This document shows positions 26,373 through 35,166 of a DNA stretch of 64,000 bases, piece after piece. The stretch's first letter is position 1. The number at the start of each line of letters is the position of its first letter. The position numbers and the translations under genes were made by a program. The stretch lies in contig NZ_JAAIYO010000017.1 of assembly GCF_014930455.1 (NCBI RefSeq), forward strand, positions 1 to 64,000, read 5' to 3'. The notes under the pieces are model-generated. The model saw only the letters and a program-made list of their open reading frames with translations. It searched no databases and had not been told where the DNA came from. This DNA comes from Corallococcus soli. GTDB lineage: Bacteria; Myxococcota; Myxococcia; Myxococcales; Myxococcaceae.

Positions 26373-27740
26373 ATGACCGTCACCCATCGCTACCGCACCG
26401 TCCTCCAGGCCCTGCTCTCCGGCACGTCGCTGCTGCTGGCCCCCGTCGTCCTCGCGCAGTCGGAGGCGGCGCCCGCGGCGCCCGTGTCCGAACCGGCGCC
26501 GGAGGCTCCGCCCGCGGCCGAGCCCGTCTCCGAGCCCGTCTCCGAGCCCACCAAGGCGCCCGTGCCTCCCGCCGCGGTCCCGGCGGCGCCGCCTCCCCCG
26601 GAGGTGAAGAAGGACAAGCCCTGGTACGAGCGCATCAGCCTGCGGGGCTACACGCAGGTCCGCTACAACCGCCTGCCCAGCTTCCGGGTGAACGACGCGC
26701 TCATCAACGACCAGGGGGACCGCTTCCTGGGCAAGGACAACGGCTTCGGCATCCGTCGCGCGCGGCTCATCTTCTTCGGCGACGTGCACGAGCACGTGTC
26801 CATCTACCTGCAGCCGGACTTCGCCTCCGTCATCGGCGACCAGTACCACGTCGCCATCATGCGGGACTGGTACGCGGACATCGCCGTGGACTCGAAGAAG
26901 GAGTTCCGCTTCCGCGTGGGCCAGTCGAAGGTGCCCTTCGGCTTCGAGAACCTCCAGTCCAGCCAGAACCGCCTCGCGTTGGATCGCAACGACGCCGTCA
27001 ACAGCGCGCTGAAGGACGAGCGCGACCTGGGCGTGTTCTTCTACTGGGCGCCCGCGGAGATCCGCGCGCGCTTCAAGTACCTGGTGGACAGCGGGCTCAA
27101 GGGCTCCGGCGACTACGGCGTGGTGGGCCTGGGCGTCTACAACGGCCAGACGGCCAACCGGGCCGAGCGCAACAACACCCCGCACGCCGTCGCGCGCGTC
27201 ACCTATCCCTTCCTCTTCGGCAAGCAGTTCGTGGAGATGGGCGTGGGCGGCTACTACGGCCGCTTCAACCTCAGCGCCTCGCCGCGCGACGACGCGGCCT
27301 ACGCGCTCGCGCGGGGCGGTGACATGGTGGATGCCCGCGCCATCGTCAGCCTGATGGTGTACCCGCAGCCCCTGGGCTTCATGGCCGAGTACAACGTGGG
27401 CCGTGGGCCGTCGCTCGGGACGGGGCCGGACGAGGGGCTGCTCATCGACAGCCGCGGCCTGCACGGCGGCTATGCGCAGCTCATGTACAAGCTGGATGGC
27501 GTGCTCGGCGTGTCGCTCATCCCCTACCTGCGGGGCACGCTGTACCAGGGCGGCAAGAAGTTCGAGACCAACGCCCCCCGCTACGACGTGCGCGAGCTGG
27601 AGCTGGGCGTGGAGTGGCAGATCTTCAAGGCGCTGGAGCTGACGGGCGCGTACCTCATCGCGGACCGCAACTCCTCACGCCATCCCTACACGCAGCAGCA
27701 GGGACATGTGACGCGCGTCCAACTCCAGTTCAACTACTGA
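26373..27740 (+). CDS. Phosphate-selective (OprO/OprP-like) outer membrane porin
   Basis: A 455-residue protein. The signal peptide ends near VLAQ. A long Pro/Ala/Glu linker (about 28-85) precedes the barrel. The barrel starts with ISLRGYTQVRYN and shows RRARLIFFGDVHEHVSIYLQPDF and FRVGQSKVPFGFENLQSS, the usual OprO/P signature. It ends in VQLQFNY, with a terminal aromatic as outer-membrane barrels need. It likely forms a trimeric anion channel. The PHO-box-like site 155 bases upstream supports a role in phosphate uptake. Confidence 0.8.
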   Translation: MTVTHRYRTVLQALLSGTSLLLAPVVLAQSEAAPAAPVSEPAPEAPPAAEPVSEPVSEPTKAPVPPAAVPAAPPPPEVKKDKPWYERISLRGYTQVRYNRLPSFRVNDALINDQGDRFLGKDNGFGIRRARLIFFGDVHEHVSIYLQPDFASVIGDQYHVAIMRDWYADIAVDSKKEFRFRVGQSKVPFGFENLQSSQNRLALDRNDAVNSALKDERDLGVFFYWAPAEIRARFKYLVDSGLKGSGDYGVVGLGVYNGQTANRAERNNTPHAVARVTYPFLFGKQFVEMGVGGYYGRFNLSASPRDDAAYALARGGDMVDARAIVSLMVYPQPLGFMAEYNVGRGPSLGTGPDEGLLIDSRGLHGGYAQLMYKLDGVLGVSLIPYLRGTLYQGGKKFETNAPRYDVRELELGVEWQIFKALELTGAYLIADRNSSRHPYTQQQGHVTRVQLQFNY

Positions 27741-27842
27741 GCCGGGGAGGGGCCCCGCCGCGCGCCAGGAACATGACGCATGTGTCGCGCGCGGGGACCA
27801 GGGATGGCGCGCCCGGACCCTTCCCGCCCTCTGGGAGGGACG

Positions 27843-27858
27843 TGGCACCTGGCTTGCT
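27843..27858 (+). promoter_or_regulatory. Sigma54-type promoter
   Basis: TGGCAC-CTGGC-TTGCT matches the -24/-12 consensus (TGGCAC, five bases, TTGCW) exactly. It lies about 120 bases before the secreted-protein pair at 27979. The site shares the 17 bases CGTGGCAYCTGGCTTGC with the promoter at 60090. Confidence 0.7.
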
Positions 27859-27978
27859 ATGCTGGCTTCCCGCGCAAGTCGGGTATGACATCACCGTCGC
27901 AGGCATCCGGTTCGCGCGCTCGACCCCAGCACTCCCGGCGTGAACGCCCGGGAGTCGTCACCCTGGAGCTTCGGAACC

Positions 27979-28593
27979 ATGCGCCGAACGAGTCCGTCCC
28001 CCCTTCCGGAAGCCTCCGCTTCGTCCTCGCCCCAGGGCTCCCGCGCCCGCTTCTGGGCGGCGCGCCTGGTGCTGCTCGTGGCCTGCGCCAGCGTGGTGGC
28101 CACGTCGCAGCCCACCTCCGATGACGTCTTCTCCAACGAGCACGTGGGGGAGCCCCTGCGCCTCACGACCGAAGCGCCCCGGGTGACCCGGCGCCTCGTC
28201 GTCCGGGCCTCGGCCCCCAAGCCCCCGTCCAAGCAGGCCGAGGGCGAGCTGGTGGTCCGGGCCAGGGCGCGATGGACCCCCGCCGACCCGGGTCAGACGG
28301 TGAACCCCTGGCTGAAGGTCATCCTGACGCAGGGGACGAACAGCACCTCCGGCCCGAGAGCGTCCGCCGTCCTGGAGCCGGGAGAAACCTCGACCGTGGA
28401 GGGGAACACCATCCTGTTCTCGGACTGCAACCTGCAATCCGCCTGTGTGTGGACCGTGGACGTGACCTTCGAAGTGCAGGCCAACGTCGGCGCCGGCACG
28501 GTCGAACTGGACTGGACGGCGCAGGCCGGGGTCCGGGTGGTGGACACGGACGAGGTGCCCAAGGGCTTCTCCGTGAGCGTCTCCGAGCCATGA
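27979..28593 (+). CDS. Exported protein, paralog of the next gene
   Basis: A 204-residue protein. The N-terminal hydrophobic segment (RFWAARLVLLVACASVVATS, about 22-41) is a signal or anchor. The rest is a beta-sandwich-like domain with segments VRARARW, VNPWLKVILTQ and VDVTFEVQANVGAGTVELDW. The ATG at 27979 has GGAG upstream; an earlier GTG at 27940 does not. The stop overlaps the next start (ATGA). Segments line up with the next protein, so the two are tandem diverged paralogs. The function is unknown. Confidence 0.7.
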   Translation: MRRTSPSPLPEASASSSPQGSRARFWAARLVLLVACASVVATSQPTSDDVFSNEHVGEPLRLTTEAPRVTRRLVVRASAPKPPSKQAEGELVVRARARWTPADPGQTVNPWLKVILTQGTNSTSGPRASAVLEPGETSTVEGNTILFSDCNLQSACVWTVDVTFEVQANVGAGTVELDWTAQAGVRVVDTDEVPKGFSVSVSEP

Positions 28594-29153
28594 GCCCTCA
28601 CCTCCGCAAGGCATTCCAACGCCTCCTGCTGCTGGGGGGGCTCGTGCTGATGACTTCGGCCTGTGGGGGCCTGGACACGTTGGTGGAGATGCAGCCGCCC
28701 GACGAGTCCCTGGAGCTGAGCGCGAGCGAGCCCGTGGCCGTCCGCCGCGTCCGCATGGTGGCCGCCGGCAAGCCGGGCACGGGCACGAAGGTGGCCTCGC
28801 GCGAACTGACCTTCGTGTTCTCCCGATACTGGGTGCGCCCCCCGGCGGACGGCTCGGAGGTCGTCTACCCGTGGTATCGCCTCAGGATCGTGGATGAGCG
28901 CGATGGGCACGTCGAGGATGAAGACGTGATTGCGTTTGGCCCGGGGAGCTCCGAAAGCAAGGTCTACCTGACCCCCCGCTTGGGGCCGGAAGACCCGGCT
29001 GACCGGTTCGACGTCACGTACCGGCTGGAGTTCGAGCGCCAGGGGCCGCCGTCCGTCGGCACCATCCGGGTCTCCTGGGAGACCTTCGGCAGCGTGATGT
29101 CCGACGGCGACGAGGATGACGTCGAGCTCACGGTGACGCAGTCCGCGCCGTGA
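28590..29153 (+). CDS. Lipoprotein, paralog of the previous gene
   Basis: A 187-residue lipoprotein (Cys25 in LMTSACGG). The beta-rich domain carries ELTFVFSRYW, VYPWYRLRIVD and VTYRLEFERQGPPSVGTIRV, which align in order with the matching strands of the upstream protein. Co-translated with it from the ATGA overlap. Probably a secreted/anchored pair acting together in the envelope. I cannot assign a function. Confidence 0.7.
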   Translation: MSPHLRKAFQRLLLLGGLVLMTSACGGLDTLVEMQPPDESLELSASEPVAVRRVRMVAAGKPGTGTKVASRELTFVFSRYWVRPPADGSEVVYPWYRLRIVDERDGHVEDEDVIAFGPGSSESKVYLTPRLGPEDPADRFDVTYRLEFERQGPPSVGTIRVSWETFGSVMSDGDEDDVELTVTQSAP

Positions 29154-29159
29154 ACCCGG

Positions 29160-29185
29160 GGCCTGATGACTCCAGCCATCAGGCC
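29160..29185 (+). terminator. Hairpin after the paralog pair
   Basis: GGCCTGATG pairs with CATCAGGCC around an eight-base loop. A second similar half (CTGACTCCAGACATCAGG) follows directly, giving a near-duplicate hairpin. Confidence 0.55.
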
Positions 29186-29334
29186 CCTGACTCCAGACAT
29201 CAGGGCCAGGCCCTGGCCCTGGCGCAACCCCCTGGAATCAGGAGGCCCGCTGGACGTCCGGGGGCACAAAGCGGTGGGCACGAGGGGTGCAGTGGGGGTG
29301 ATTCGTCGCTGCACTCCACTCTCGAGGCCCTCCC

Positions 29335-30303
29335 ATGAAGCTCCGCGCCCCTTCGTTCTCCAAGCCCTCCTCCTCTTCCTCCTCCTCGCCCCTCTCCCGC
29401 CCCCGCAGCAACAGCCTCCCTGCCCGGCCTGAGACCGCGACGCCGAAGGCGCCGGTGTCGCCCTCGGAGCTGAAGACGGGCAAGGACAACCTCAAGCCGA
29501 CGGACTACGGCGTGGTGGACCCGAAGCTCCAGGGCATCCGGACCCGCCGTGACAGCGGCCAGTCCGGCGCGGACTTCGCGGACTTCACGCAGGACGTGCG
29601 CAACTCCACGAACCGGCTGACCAGCAAGCCCGTGGGCAACCAGATGCTGACGGAGCTCAACGGCCGCACCCAGGCCGTGAACCCGGGCGCCACGGGCACG
29701 CTGCAGAAGCCGCTGACGGTGGTGGACATCTCCTCCGGCCGCAACTCCGCGATGCCCATGGCGCACGCGCCCCGGAACGACGGCACCCTCTCCTCCGTCC
29801 GCCCGGCGTACCGCTTCGACGGCCAGCCCGGCGCGGGCACGGCCAGCAACATCAAGTACAACGAGAAGGACTCGGGCCAGCGCTTCAACAGCCTGGGCCA
29901 CGAGTCGGTCCACGCCTGGCGCGCGGCCAACGGCGTCCAGGTGAGCCCCCTGGCCGCCAGCAAGCACAGCGACGCGGATGTCTTCAAGCAGCACCCGGCG
30001 TTCTCGAACAACATGAAGGACACGGTCGACAACCGCCTCCGTCTCACGGAGGAGTTCGAGACCGTGGGCCTGCGCCCCACGCCGCACACGAAGAACAACT
30101 GGGCCCCGTCGGAGAACGCCATCCGCGCCGAGCACGGGCTGCCGTCCCGCCAGGACTACTCGGGCCTGAAGCCCGACGGGAAGAACAGCAACGACGAGGC
30201 GTTCAAGAACTTCGACGAGGGCACGGACACCCGGAACTTCTTCCAGCGGCTCTCCGGCACGCCGTCCCCCTTCGGGAAGATCGTCGGCGACCTGGAGAAG
30301 TAG
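29335..30303 (+). CDS. M91-like zinc metallopeptidase effector
   Basis: A 322-residue protein without signal peptide. The N-terminal 60 residues are Ser/Pro-rich and disordered. The peptidase part has LGHESVHAWR with HESVH at residues 189-193 (HExxH zinc site), then LTEEFETVGL and SENAIRAEHGLPSRQDY. These three blocks are the signature of family M91, whose known members are type III effectors such as NleD that cut host kinases. In a predatory soil bacterium it is more likely a contact-delivered toxin. No immunity gene is obvious beside it. Confidence 0.8.
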   Translation: MKLRAPSFSKPSSSSSSSPLSRPRSNSLPARPETATPKAPVSPSELKTGKDNLKPTDYGVVDPKLQGIRTRRDSGQSGADFADFTQDVRNSTNRLTSKPVGNQMLTELNGRTQAVNPGATGTLQKPLTVVDISSGRNSAMPMAHAPRNDGTLSSVRPAYRFDGQPGAGTASNIKYNEKDSGQRFNSLGHESVHAWRAANGVQVSPLAASKHSDADVFKQHPAFSNNMKDTVDNRLRLTEEFETVGLRPTPHTKNNWAPSENAIRAEHGLPSRQDYSGLKPDGKNSNDEAFKNFDEGTDTRNFFQRLSGTPSPFGKIVGDLEK

Positions 30304-30305
30304 CA

Positions 30306-30494
30306 GTCCCCGCGGAGTGGTTCACGGGCGGCCGCTACGGTCTGGAGGGCTCCAGCGTCGCGGCCGTCGTGCTGGGCGCGGCGACCGTGGCCCTGACGCG
30401 CTGGAAGGGGCTCCCCCGGCCGGAGACCGCGTCCCCCGGTGCTCCGGCGCTCGGCGTCGCGGGCCTGCCTTCAGGCGGTGCGGCGGCGGGGTGA
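30306..30494 (+). pseudogene. C-terminal remnant of a CPBP-type membrane protease
   Basis: A plus-strand frame without start codon encodes WFTGGRYGLEGSSVAAVVLG and the rest of one membrane helix, ending at TGA 30492-30494. The GGxYGLEGS stretch before a final helix is typical of the C-terminus of CPBP (CAAX-like) intramembrane proteases. All catalytic parts are missing. It lies against, and on the opposite strand to, the damaged end of the anti-sigma gene. Confidence 0.45.
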
Positions 30495-30693
30495 GCGCCC
30501 CCAGCGCCGCCAGCCCCCGGGGGCCCTGCGCGCCGTCCATCGCCAGCCGCCCCAGCACGTCGAGCTGCAACAGCTCATGGAAGCGGATCCCGCAGGCCTC
30601 GCACCCGGTCAGGTGCGAGAGGAAGCCTTCGTGCGCTTCGGGGGCCAGGTGGCCGTCCACGAAGGCGGTGAGGCTCACGCACTCGGCGATCAT
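30322..30693 (-). CDS. Truncated zinc-finger anti-sigma factor
   Basis: The first 50 residues form a zf-HC2 anti-sigma domain: FVDGHLAPEAHEGFLSHL followed by GCEACG, a His/Cys zinc site. From about residue 60 on, the frame reads antisense through the protease remnant and becomes Pro/Arg-rich nonsense. The membrane helix that such proteins normally have next is missing. The start overlaps the sigma stop (ATGA). It could still hold the sigma factor in the cytoplasm, but has probably lost signal control. Confidence 0.6.
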   Translation of the reverse strand: MIAECVSLTAFVDGHLAPEAHEGFLSHLTGCEACGIRFHELLQLDVLGRLAMDGAQGPRGLAALGALTPPPHRLKAGPRRRAPEHRGTRSPAGGAPSSASGPRSPRPARRPRRWSPPDRSGRP

Positions 30694-31250
30694 CCGCGCC
30701 CCCTCTCACGACGGTCCTCGGCCAGACCGCGCAGCTTCGCCCGCAGGCGGTGGCGCGCATGGAACAGCCAGGTCCCCACCGTCCCCACCGGAGCGCCCAG
30801 CCGCTGGCCAATCTCCGCGTGCCGCAGTCCCTGGGCGTGCAGCTCGAAGGTGCGGCGCAGGTTGGGGGTGAGCGAGGAGACGGCGTCCCGCAGCTCCGCC
30901 TCCGTGACGCACTCCCACAGCTCCGGGTCCGGCGCTTCGGGGTCCTCGAAGAGCTTGTGCACGTTGCCCAGGTTCACGGCCTGCGCGGTCTCCGTCCCGC
31001 GACGGCGGCAGCGGTCCAGGAAGCGGTTGTGGAGGACCCGCACCAGCCAGGCGCGCCTCGCCGGCTCCGCCCAGTCCTGGAGCTTGTCCCACTTCAGCAG
31101 GGCCCGGAGCAGCACGTCCTGCACCAGATCCTCGCTGTCGCTGGCGCCCCGGCCACAGATGTTCCGGGCGACCGCCAGCAGGATGGGTTGGTGCCGGGTG
31201 GCGAAGGCGGCGTACTCCCGTTCGGAACAATCAAAGGCTTCTTGAACCAT
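30690..31250 (-). CDS. ECF RNA polymerase sigma factor
   Basis: A 186-residue sigma factor. Region 2 shows DSEDLVQDVLLRALLKWDKL and region 4 shows SLTPNLRRTFELHAQGL then HAEIGQRLGAPVGTVGTWLFHAR. ATG 31250 was chosen because GAGGAGA lies just upstream on the minus strand; the longer frame to 31448 is non-conserved. It is coupled to the anti-sigma gene. The upstream region (31251-31474) is AT-rich for this genome, and it is shared with the divergent TPR gene, a possible target. Confidence 0.85.
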   Translation of the reverse strand: MVQEAFDCSEREYAAFATRHQPILLAVARNICGRGASDSEDLVQDVLLRALLKWDKLQDWAEPARRAWLVRVLHNRFLDRCRRRGTETAQAVNLGNVHKLFEDPEAPDPELWECVTEAELRDAVSSLTPNLRRTFELHAQGLRHAEIGQRLGAPVGTVGTWLFHARHRLRAKLRGLAEDRRERGRG

Positions 31251-31474
31251 GGGGTCCTCTCCTCGGTTGAAAAGAAAACGTCCCAGGTCTGATTTCTTTA
31301 ACTTGTCCGCCCTGCCCCGCAGGGCAGGTTGGGAGAAGGAGGTGTGGGCGCGCGCCAGTCTTTGTGCGCGAAGACAGACGCTGATTGTCGTTGGAGGTCC
31401 CAGGGAGATGCGGGTGGCGGGCGTGGTCCTGGGTGGATTCGTGCCCATCTTCAGGCCGAACGCCCGAGGTCTCC

Positions 31475-33163
31475 ATGCGCGCCCCCCTGACTGCCGCCCT
31501 CCTGCTGCCCCTGTTGCTCGCGCCCGGTCCTCATTCCGCGGCCCTGGCCGCTCCTCCCCAGGCGCCGCACGCCATGTCGACGCCGGGCTTGAGCCTGGAC
31601 TCGCTCGCGAAGGGCGCCGTCCTCTTCGACGACCTGGGCACGCATGAATACAAGGTGACGGCCACCCCGGAGGCCCAGGCGTTCTTCAACCAGGGGCTGC
31701 GTCTGGCGTATGGCTTCAACCACGACGAGGCCGCCCGCTCGTTCGCCCGGGCCACGCAGTTGGACCCTTCCTGTGCGATGTGTTTCTGGGGCGTGGCCCT
31801 GGTGCTCGGGCCCAACTACAACGTGCCCATGCTGCCGGACCGGGCCGCGGTCGCGTGGGAGGGCGTGCGACGCGCGCAGGCGCTCGCTCCCGGGGCGACC
31901 CCGGTGGAGCGGGCCCTCATCGACGCGCTGTCCCATCGCTACGGGGGGCCGGAGCCCCGGTCGCCTCCCGCGATGAAGCCTTTCAACGAAGTCTATGCCA
32001 ATGCCATGCGCGACGTGGCCCGGTGCTTCCCGGGGGACATGGACGTCCAGGTGCTCTTCGCTGAGTCGTTGATGAACCTGAACCCCTGGAAGCTGTGGAC
32101 GCTCGACGGCGAGCCGGCGCCGGGGACGGAGGAGATCGTCTCCCGGCTGGAGTGGGTGCTCGCGCGGGCGCCGCGACATCCGGGCGCCAATCACTACTTC
32201 ATCCACGCGGTGGAGGCGTCCAACCACCCAGCGCGGGCGCTGCCGTCGGCCCGCCGGCTGCCGGGGCTGATGCCAGGGGCGGGGCACGTCGCGCACATGC
32301 CGGCGCACATCTACCAGCGCGTGGGGATGTACGCGGAGGCGTCGGAGAGCAACCGCCGCGCCGTCCAGGTGGATGAGGCCTACCTGCGTCGGGTGGAGCC
32401 CCTGGGCTACTACCCCATGTACCTGGCCCACAACTGGGGCTTCCTCTCCTTCTCCGCCTCCATGGAGGGGCGCGGCGAGGAGTCACTGCGGGCGGCGCGT
32501 GAGTCCGCGCGCGTGCTGGGCCCGGAGATGTTGGAGCAGATGCCCGGCATGGACTTCTTCGTCGCGGAGCCCCTGCTCGCCATGGTCCGCTTCGGGCGCT
32601 ACGACGCGCTGCTCGAGGAGCCCCGGCCGGAGGCGAAGTACCCGGTGCTCACGGGGCTGTGGCTGCACGCGCACGGGATGGCGCTCGCGGCGCATGGCCG
32701 GTTCGAGGAGGCCCGCGCGGACCACGCGGAGCTGCTGAAGCTGCGCGCCTCCGTGCCCGCCGACCTCACCGCCAGCAACAACTCCGCGAAGGACGTGCTG
32801 GACGTGGCCGCCCAGGTGCTGGGGGCCTCCATCGCGGAGCGCCAGGGCTGCGCGGACGCGCTGACGCGCTGGGAGGCGGCGGTCCAGGCCGCGGATCGGC
32901 TGGCCTACTCCGAGCCCGCGGATTGGTTCTACCCCGTGCGCCACTTCCAGGGCGCGGCGCTCCTGGACGCGAAGCAGTGGGAGGAGGCGGAGGCGGTCTA
33001 CCGCGAGGACCTGCGCCGCAACCCCGACAACGGGTGGGCGCTGTACGGCCTCACCCAGGCGCTGGAGGGACAGGGCCGCGAGCGCGAGGCCTCCGCCACG
33101 CGTCAGCGGTTCGAGAAGGCGTGGGCCCGCGCCGACCTGCGTCTCAGCCGCACGGCGCTGTGA
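31475..33163 (+). CDS. Exported tetratricopeptide-repeat protein
   Basis: A 562-residue protein with a signal peptide ending about residue 25 (ALAAPP). TPR-like helical pairs cover most of the chain; one complete unit reads AQAFFNQGLRLAYGFNHDEA with ARSFARATQLDPSCAMCFWG, and another is near the C-terminus (WALYGLTQALEGQGREREA). The family is widespread in myxobacteria and others as exported TPR scaffolds with no set function. It diverges from the sigma factor gene. Confidence 0.8.
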   Translation: MRAPLTAALLLPLLLAPGPHSAALAAPPQAPHAMSTPGLSLDSLAKGAVLFDDLGTHEYKVTATPEAQAFFNQGLRLAYGFNHDEAARSFARATQLDPSCAMCFWGVALVLGPNYNVPMLPDRAAVAWEGVRRAQALAPGATPVERALIDALSHRYGGPEPRSPPAMKPFNEVYANAMRDVARCFPGDMDVQVLFAESLMNLNPWKLWTLDGEPAPGTEEIVSRLEWVLARAPRHPGANHYFIHAVEASNHPARALPSARRLPGLMPGAGHVAHMPAHIYQRVGMYAEASESNRRAVQVDEAYLRRVEPLGYYPMYLAHNWGFLSFSASMEGRGEESLRAARESARVLGPEMLEQMPGMDFFVAEPLLAMVRFGRYDALLEEPRPEAKYPVLTGLWLHAHGMALAAHGRFEEARADHAELLKLRASVPADLTASNNSAKDVLDVAAQVLGASIAERQGCADALTRWEAAVQAADRLAYSEPADWFYPVRHFQGAALLDAKQWEEAEAVYREDLRRNPDNGWALYGLTQALEGQGREREASATRQRFEKAWARADLRLSRTAL

Positions 33164-33187
33164 CGGAAGCGGACGCGGGCTGGAAGC

Positions 33188-33580
33188 TCAGAAGACGCAG
33201 ACGCGGTTGACGCAGATGCCCGGCGAGCCCTTGCAGTGGCAGTCCGAGTCCGCGCCGCAGCGCGAGGCCGGGCACCACGGCCCGCCGCCACCGCCACCGC
33301 CAGAATGGGTGTAGCTGCACGCATTGCGGGTGCAGGCCACGGAGGACGCGGTGGGACACGCGTCCCAGCACTCCTGCAGGGAGGAACACCGCACGCTCAT
33401 GCAGACCAGCCCCGCGAGCTCCGCTTCGGTGGACGGCTCCTGGCTGACCTGGGCTTCGGAGGCGTCGACGCTGGCGCACACCGGGGCCGCCATCACGGCG
33501 GGCGGCTCCGCGAACGCGGTGGCCGTCGTGAGCGTGAGGAGGAGGGCGAGGCCCCAGGGCAGGTTCCGGCGGGATGTCAT
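33188..33580 (-). CDS. Small secreted Cys-rich protein
   Basis: A 130-residue protein. The signal peptide ends at AFAEPP. The mature part has about 14 cysteines in two groups (LVCMSVRCSSLQECWDAC, then PWCPASRCGADSDCHCKG) separated by a seven-glycine hinge. The second group resembles small EGF- or knottin-like units. ATG 33580 removes a non-conserved extension. Function unknown. Confidence 0.65.
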   Translation of the reverse strand: MTSRRNLPWGLALLLTLTTATAFAEPPAVMAAPVCASVDASEAQVSQEPSTEAELAGLVCMSVRCSSLQECWDACPTASSVACTRNACSYTHSGGGGGGGPWCPASRCGADSDCHCKGSPGICVNRVCVF

Positions 33581-33738
33581 GGCGGTGTTCCTCTCGGTCC
33601 CCGGCCAGGCCGCACGGCGGTGTACGGCGGTTGCCGGGAGGTCAAGGCTATCACGGCTCACCTGCCTGCCTCCGGCACCGGGTGAAGGCCCGGCCTGCCT
33701 GGCCGCACCTCCTGTCTCACGGGCGACGCTGGGGTGAA

Positions 33739-35118
33739 TCAGAAGCGCGCCTGGAGCAGCAGGTTGAAGCCCAGCGCTCCCGGCGGCACGAAGACGGGCT
33801 GGGCCACGCCGGTGTCGTCGTCCTCGAAGGTGGTCCGGTTGGGATCCCTCACGTACGACACCTCCGCCAGGACGCCCGCGATGGCGCCCAGGTCCCAGCG
33901 GGCGGTGGCCTTCAGCGTCAGCACCGGGCGCCGCTCCTCGCCCTCCGGGAGGATGGAGATCAGGCTGGGCGCGTGAAGCACCACGGTCCGGCCGGCCACG
34001 CCCACGAAGTCCGCCGGCAGGGTGACGCGCGCGAGCAGCCCCGGCGTCAGTCCCAGGGCCTGGAAGTGGTAGTCGCCGCTCAGCGTGCCGGACACCTCCG
34101 CGCGCGCAGCCGCGTCCCGGCTGAAGGCCACGTAGGGCGGAAACCCGGGCGCGTCCACCTGGAGGAAGGTCGCTGTGCGCAGCCAGGCCAGCGCGTGGAG
34201 CCGGAAGAAGCCCTGCTTCAGCCGCGCGTCCAGGGCCGCCGCCTGTCCCAGCTCCGAGCGCAGCCGGGTGAAGTCATCCGCGTCCTGGAGGCGCTGCGAC
34301 ACGAGGCTGCCCTCCAGCGACACCGACGCGGCGAAGTCCCCCGGGTAGGTGTCAGGCTGGAAGAACCGCTCGAAGAAGGTCGGGTCGCCCGCGTAGAGCG
34401 ACAGGTCCACGTTGTTCCCGACGGGCGCCCCGCGGCGCCACGACGCCCCCAGTGAGGCCCCGTACACCGGGATGGACTCTCCGATGCCCTGGTTCGCGAG
34501 GTTCGGCACCACGCCCCGGTCCAGGTGGGTGGCCTTCAATGCCAGACCCACCTCCGGCGTCACTGCCAGGGAGCCGCCCGCGAGCAGGGCGTAGCGCCGC
34601 TCGTCGTTCAGCTCCAGGTCATGGATGACGGAGGCGGACTTCGCGGCCGCGAAGACGCTCCATTGCCGCCGCGAAAGGCTCAGCTCCAGCGCGGGCTCGC
34701 TCCCCGTGCGGCGGGGGAACGACTGCCGCTCCCAGGTCACGGGATAGGAGAAGCCCATGTACAGGCGGGTGGCGCTCAGGGGGAAGACGCTGAGCGCCAG
34801 CCCTTCGGAGGCGTCCCAGGTGGAGGGCCGGTAGCGCAGACGGAAGGCGCTGCCGTTGTCCCGGAAGGTGACGGCCTGGCCGTTGCTCCCCGTGGAGAGG
34901 AACAGGGACAGCGCCGCTTCGGCGCGCAGGCCGGAGGCCAGCTCGGGCGTGCGCACGTCCAGCGCCGCGTGGAAGGTGGTGAGGGAGCTTCCGGTGTCCA
35001 CGTCCTCGTCCGCCGCGAGGAAGGACAGACGTGCCTGGACGGGCGTCTCAGCCGGGGCGGGCTCCGGAGCCTGTCCCAGACAGAGCAGCAGCGGGAGTGT
35101 CAGCAAGGGATGCGCCAT
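33739..35118 (-). CDS. Outer-membrane beta-barrel protein
   Basis: A 459-residue protein. The signal peptide ends near LGQAPEPA. The rest alternates polar and hydrophobic residues as in transmembrane strands and ends in LLLQARF, the terminal Phe recognised by the BAM machinery. I do not recognise a family; a channel or receptor is likely. The start at 35118 sits well with a short signal peptide. It lies just downstream of the kinase gene on the same strand and might be co-transcribed. Confidence 0.7.
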   Translation of the reverse strand: MAHPLLTLPLLLCLGQAPEPAPAETPVQARLSFLAADEDVDTGSSLTTFHAALDVRTPELASGLRAEAALSLFLSTGSNGQAVTFRDNGSAFRLRYRPSTWDASEGLALSVFPLSATRLYMGFSYPVTWERQSFPRRTGSEPALELSLSRRQWSVFAAAKSASVIHDLELNDERRYALLAGGSLAVTPEVGLALKATHLDRGVVPNLANQGIGESIPVYGASLGASWRRGAPVGNNVDLSLYAGDPTFFERFFQPDTYPGDFAASVSLEGSLVSQRLQDADDFTRLRSELGQAAALDARLKQGFFRLHALAWLRTATFLQVDAPGFPPYVAFSRDAAARAEVSGTLSGDYHFQALGLTPGLLARVTLPADFVGVAGRTVVLHAPSLISILPEGEERRPVLTLKATARWDLGAIAGVLAEVSYVRDPNRTTFEDDDTGVAQPVFVPPGALGFNLLLQARF

Positions 35119-35166
35119 GAGTGCCGGCGCATCTAGCACGTCTGGCTTCAGGCGCGCCTTCCCGCT

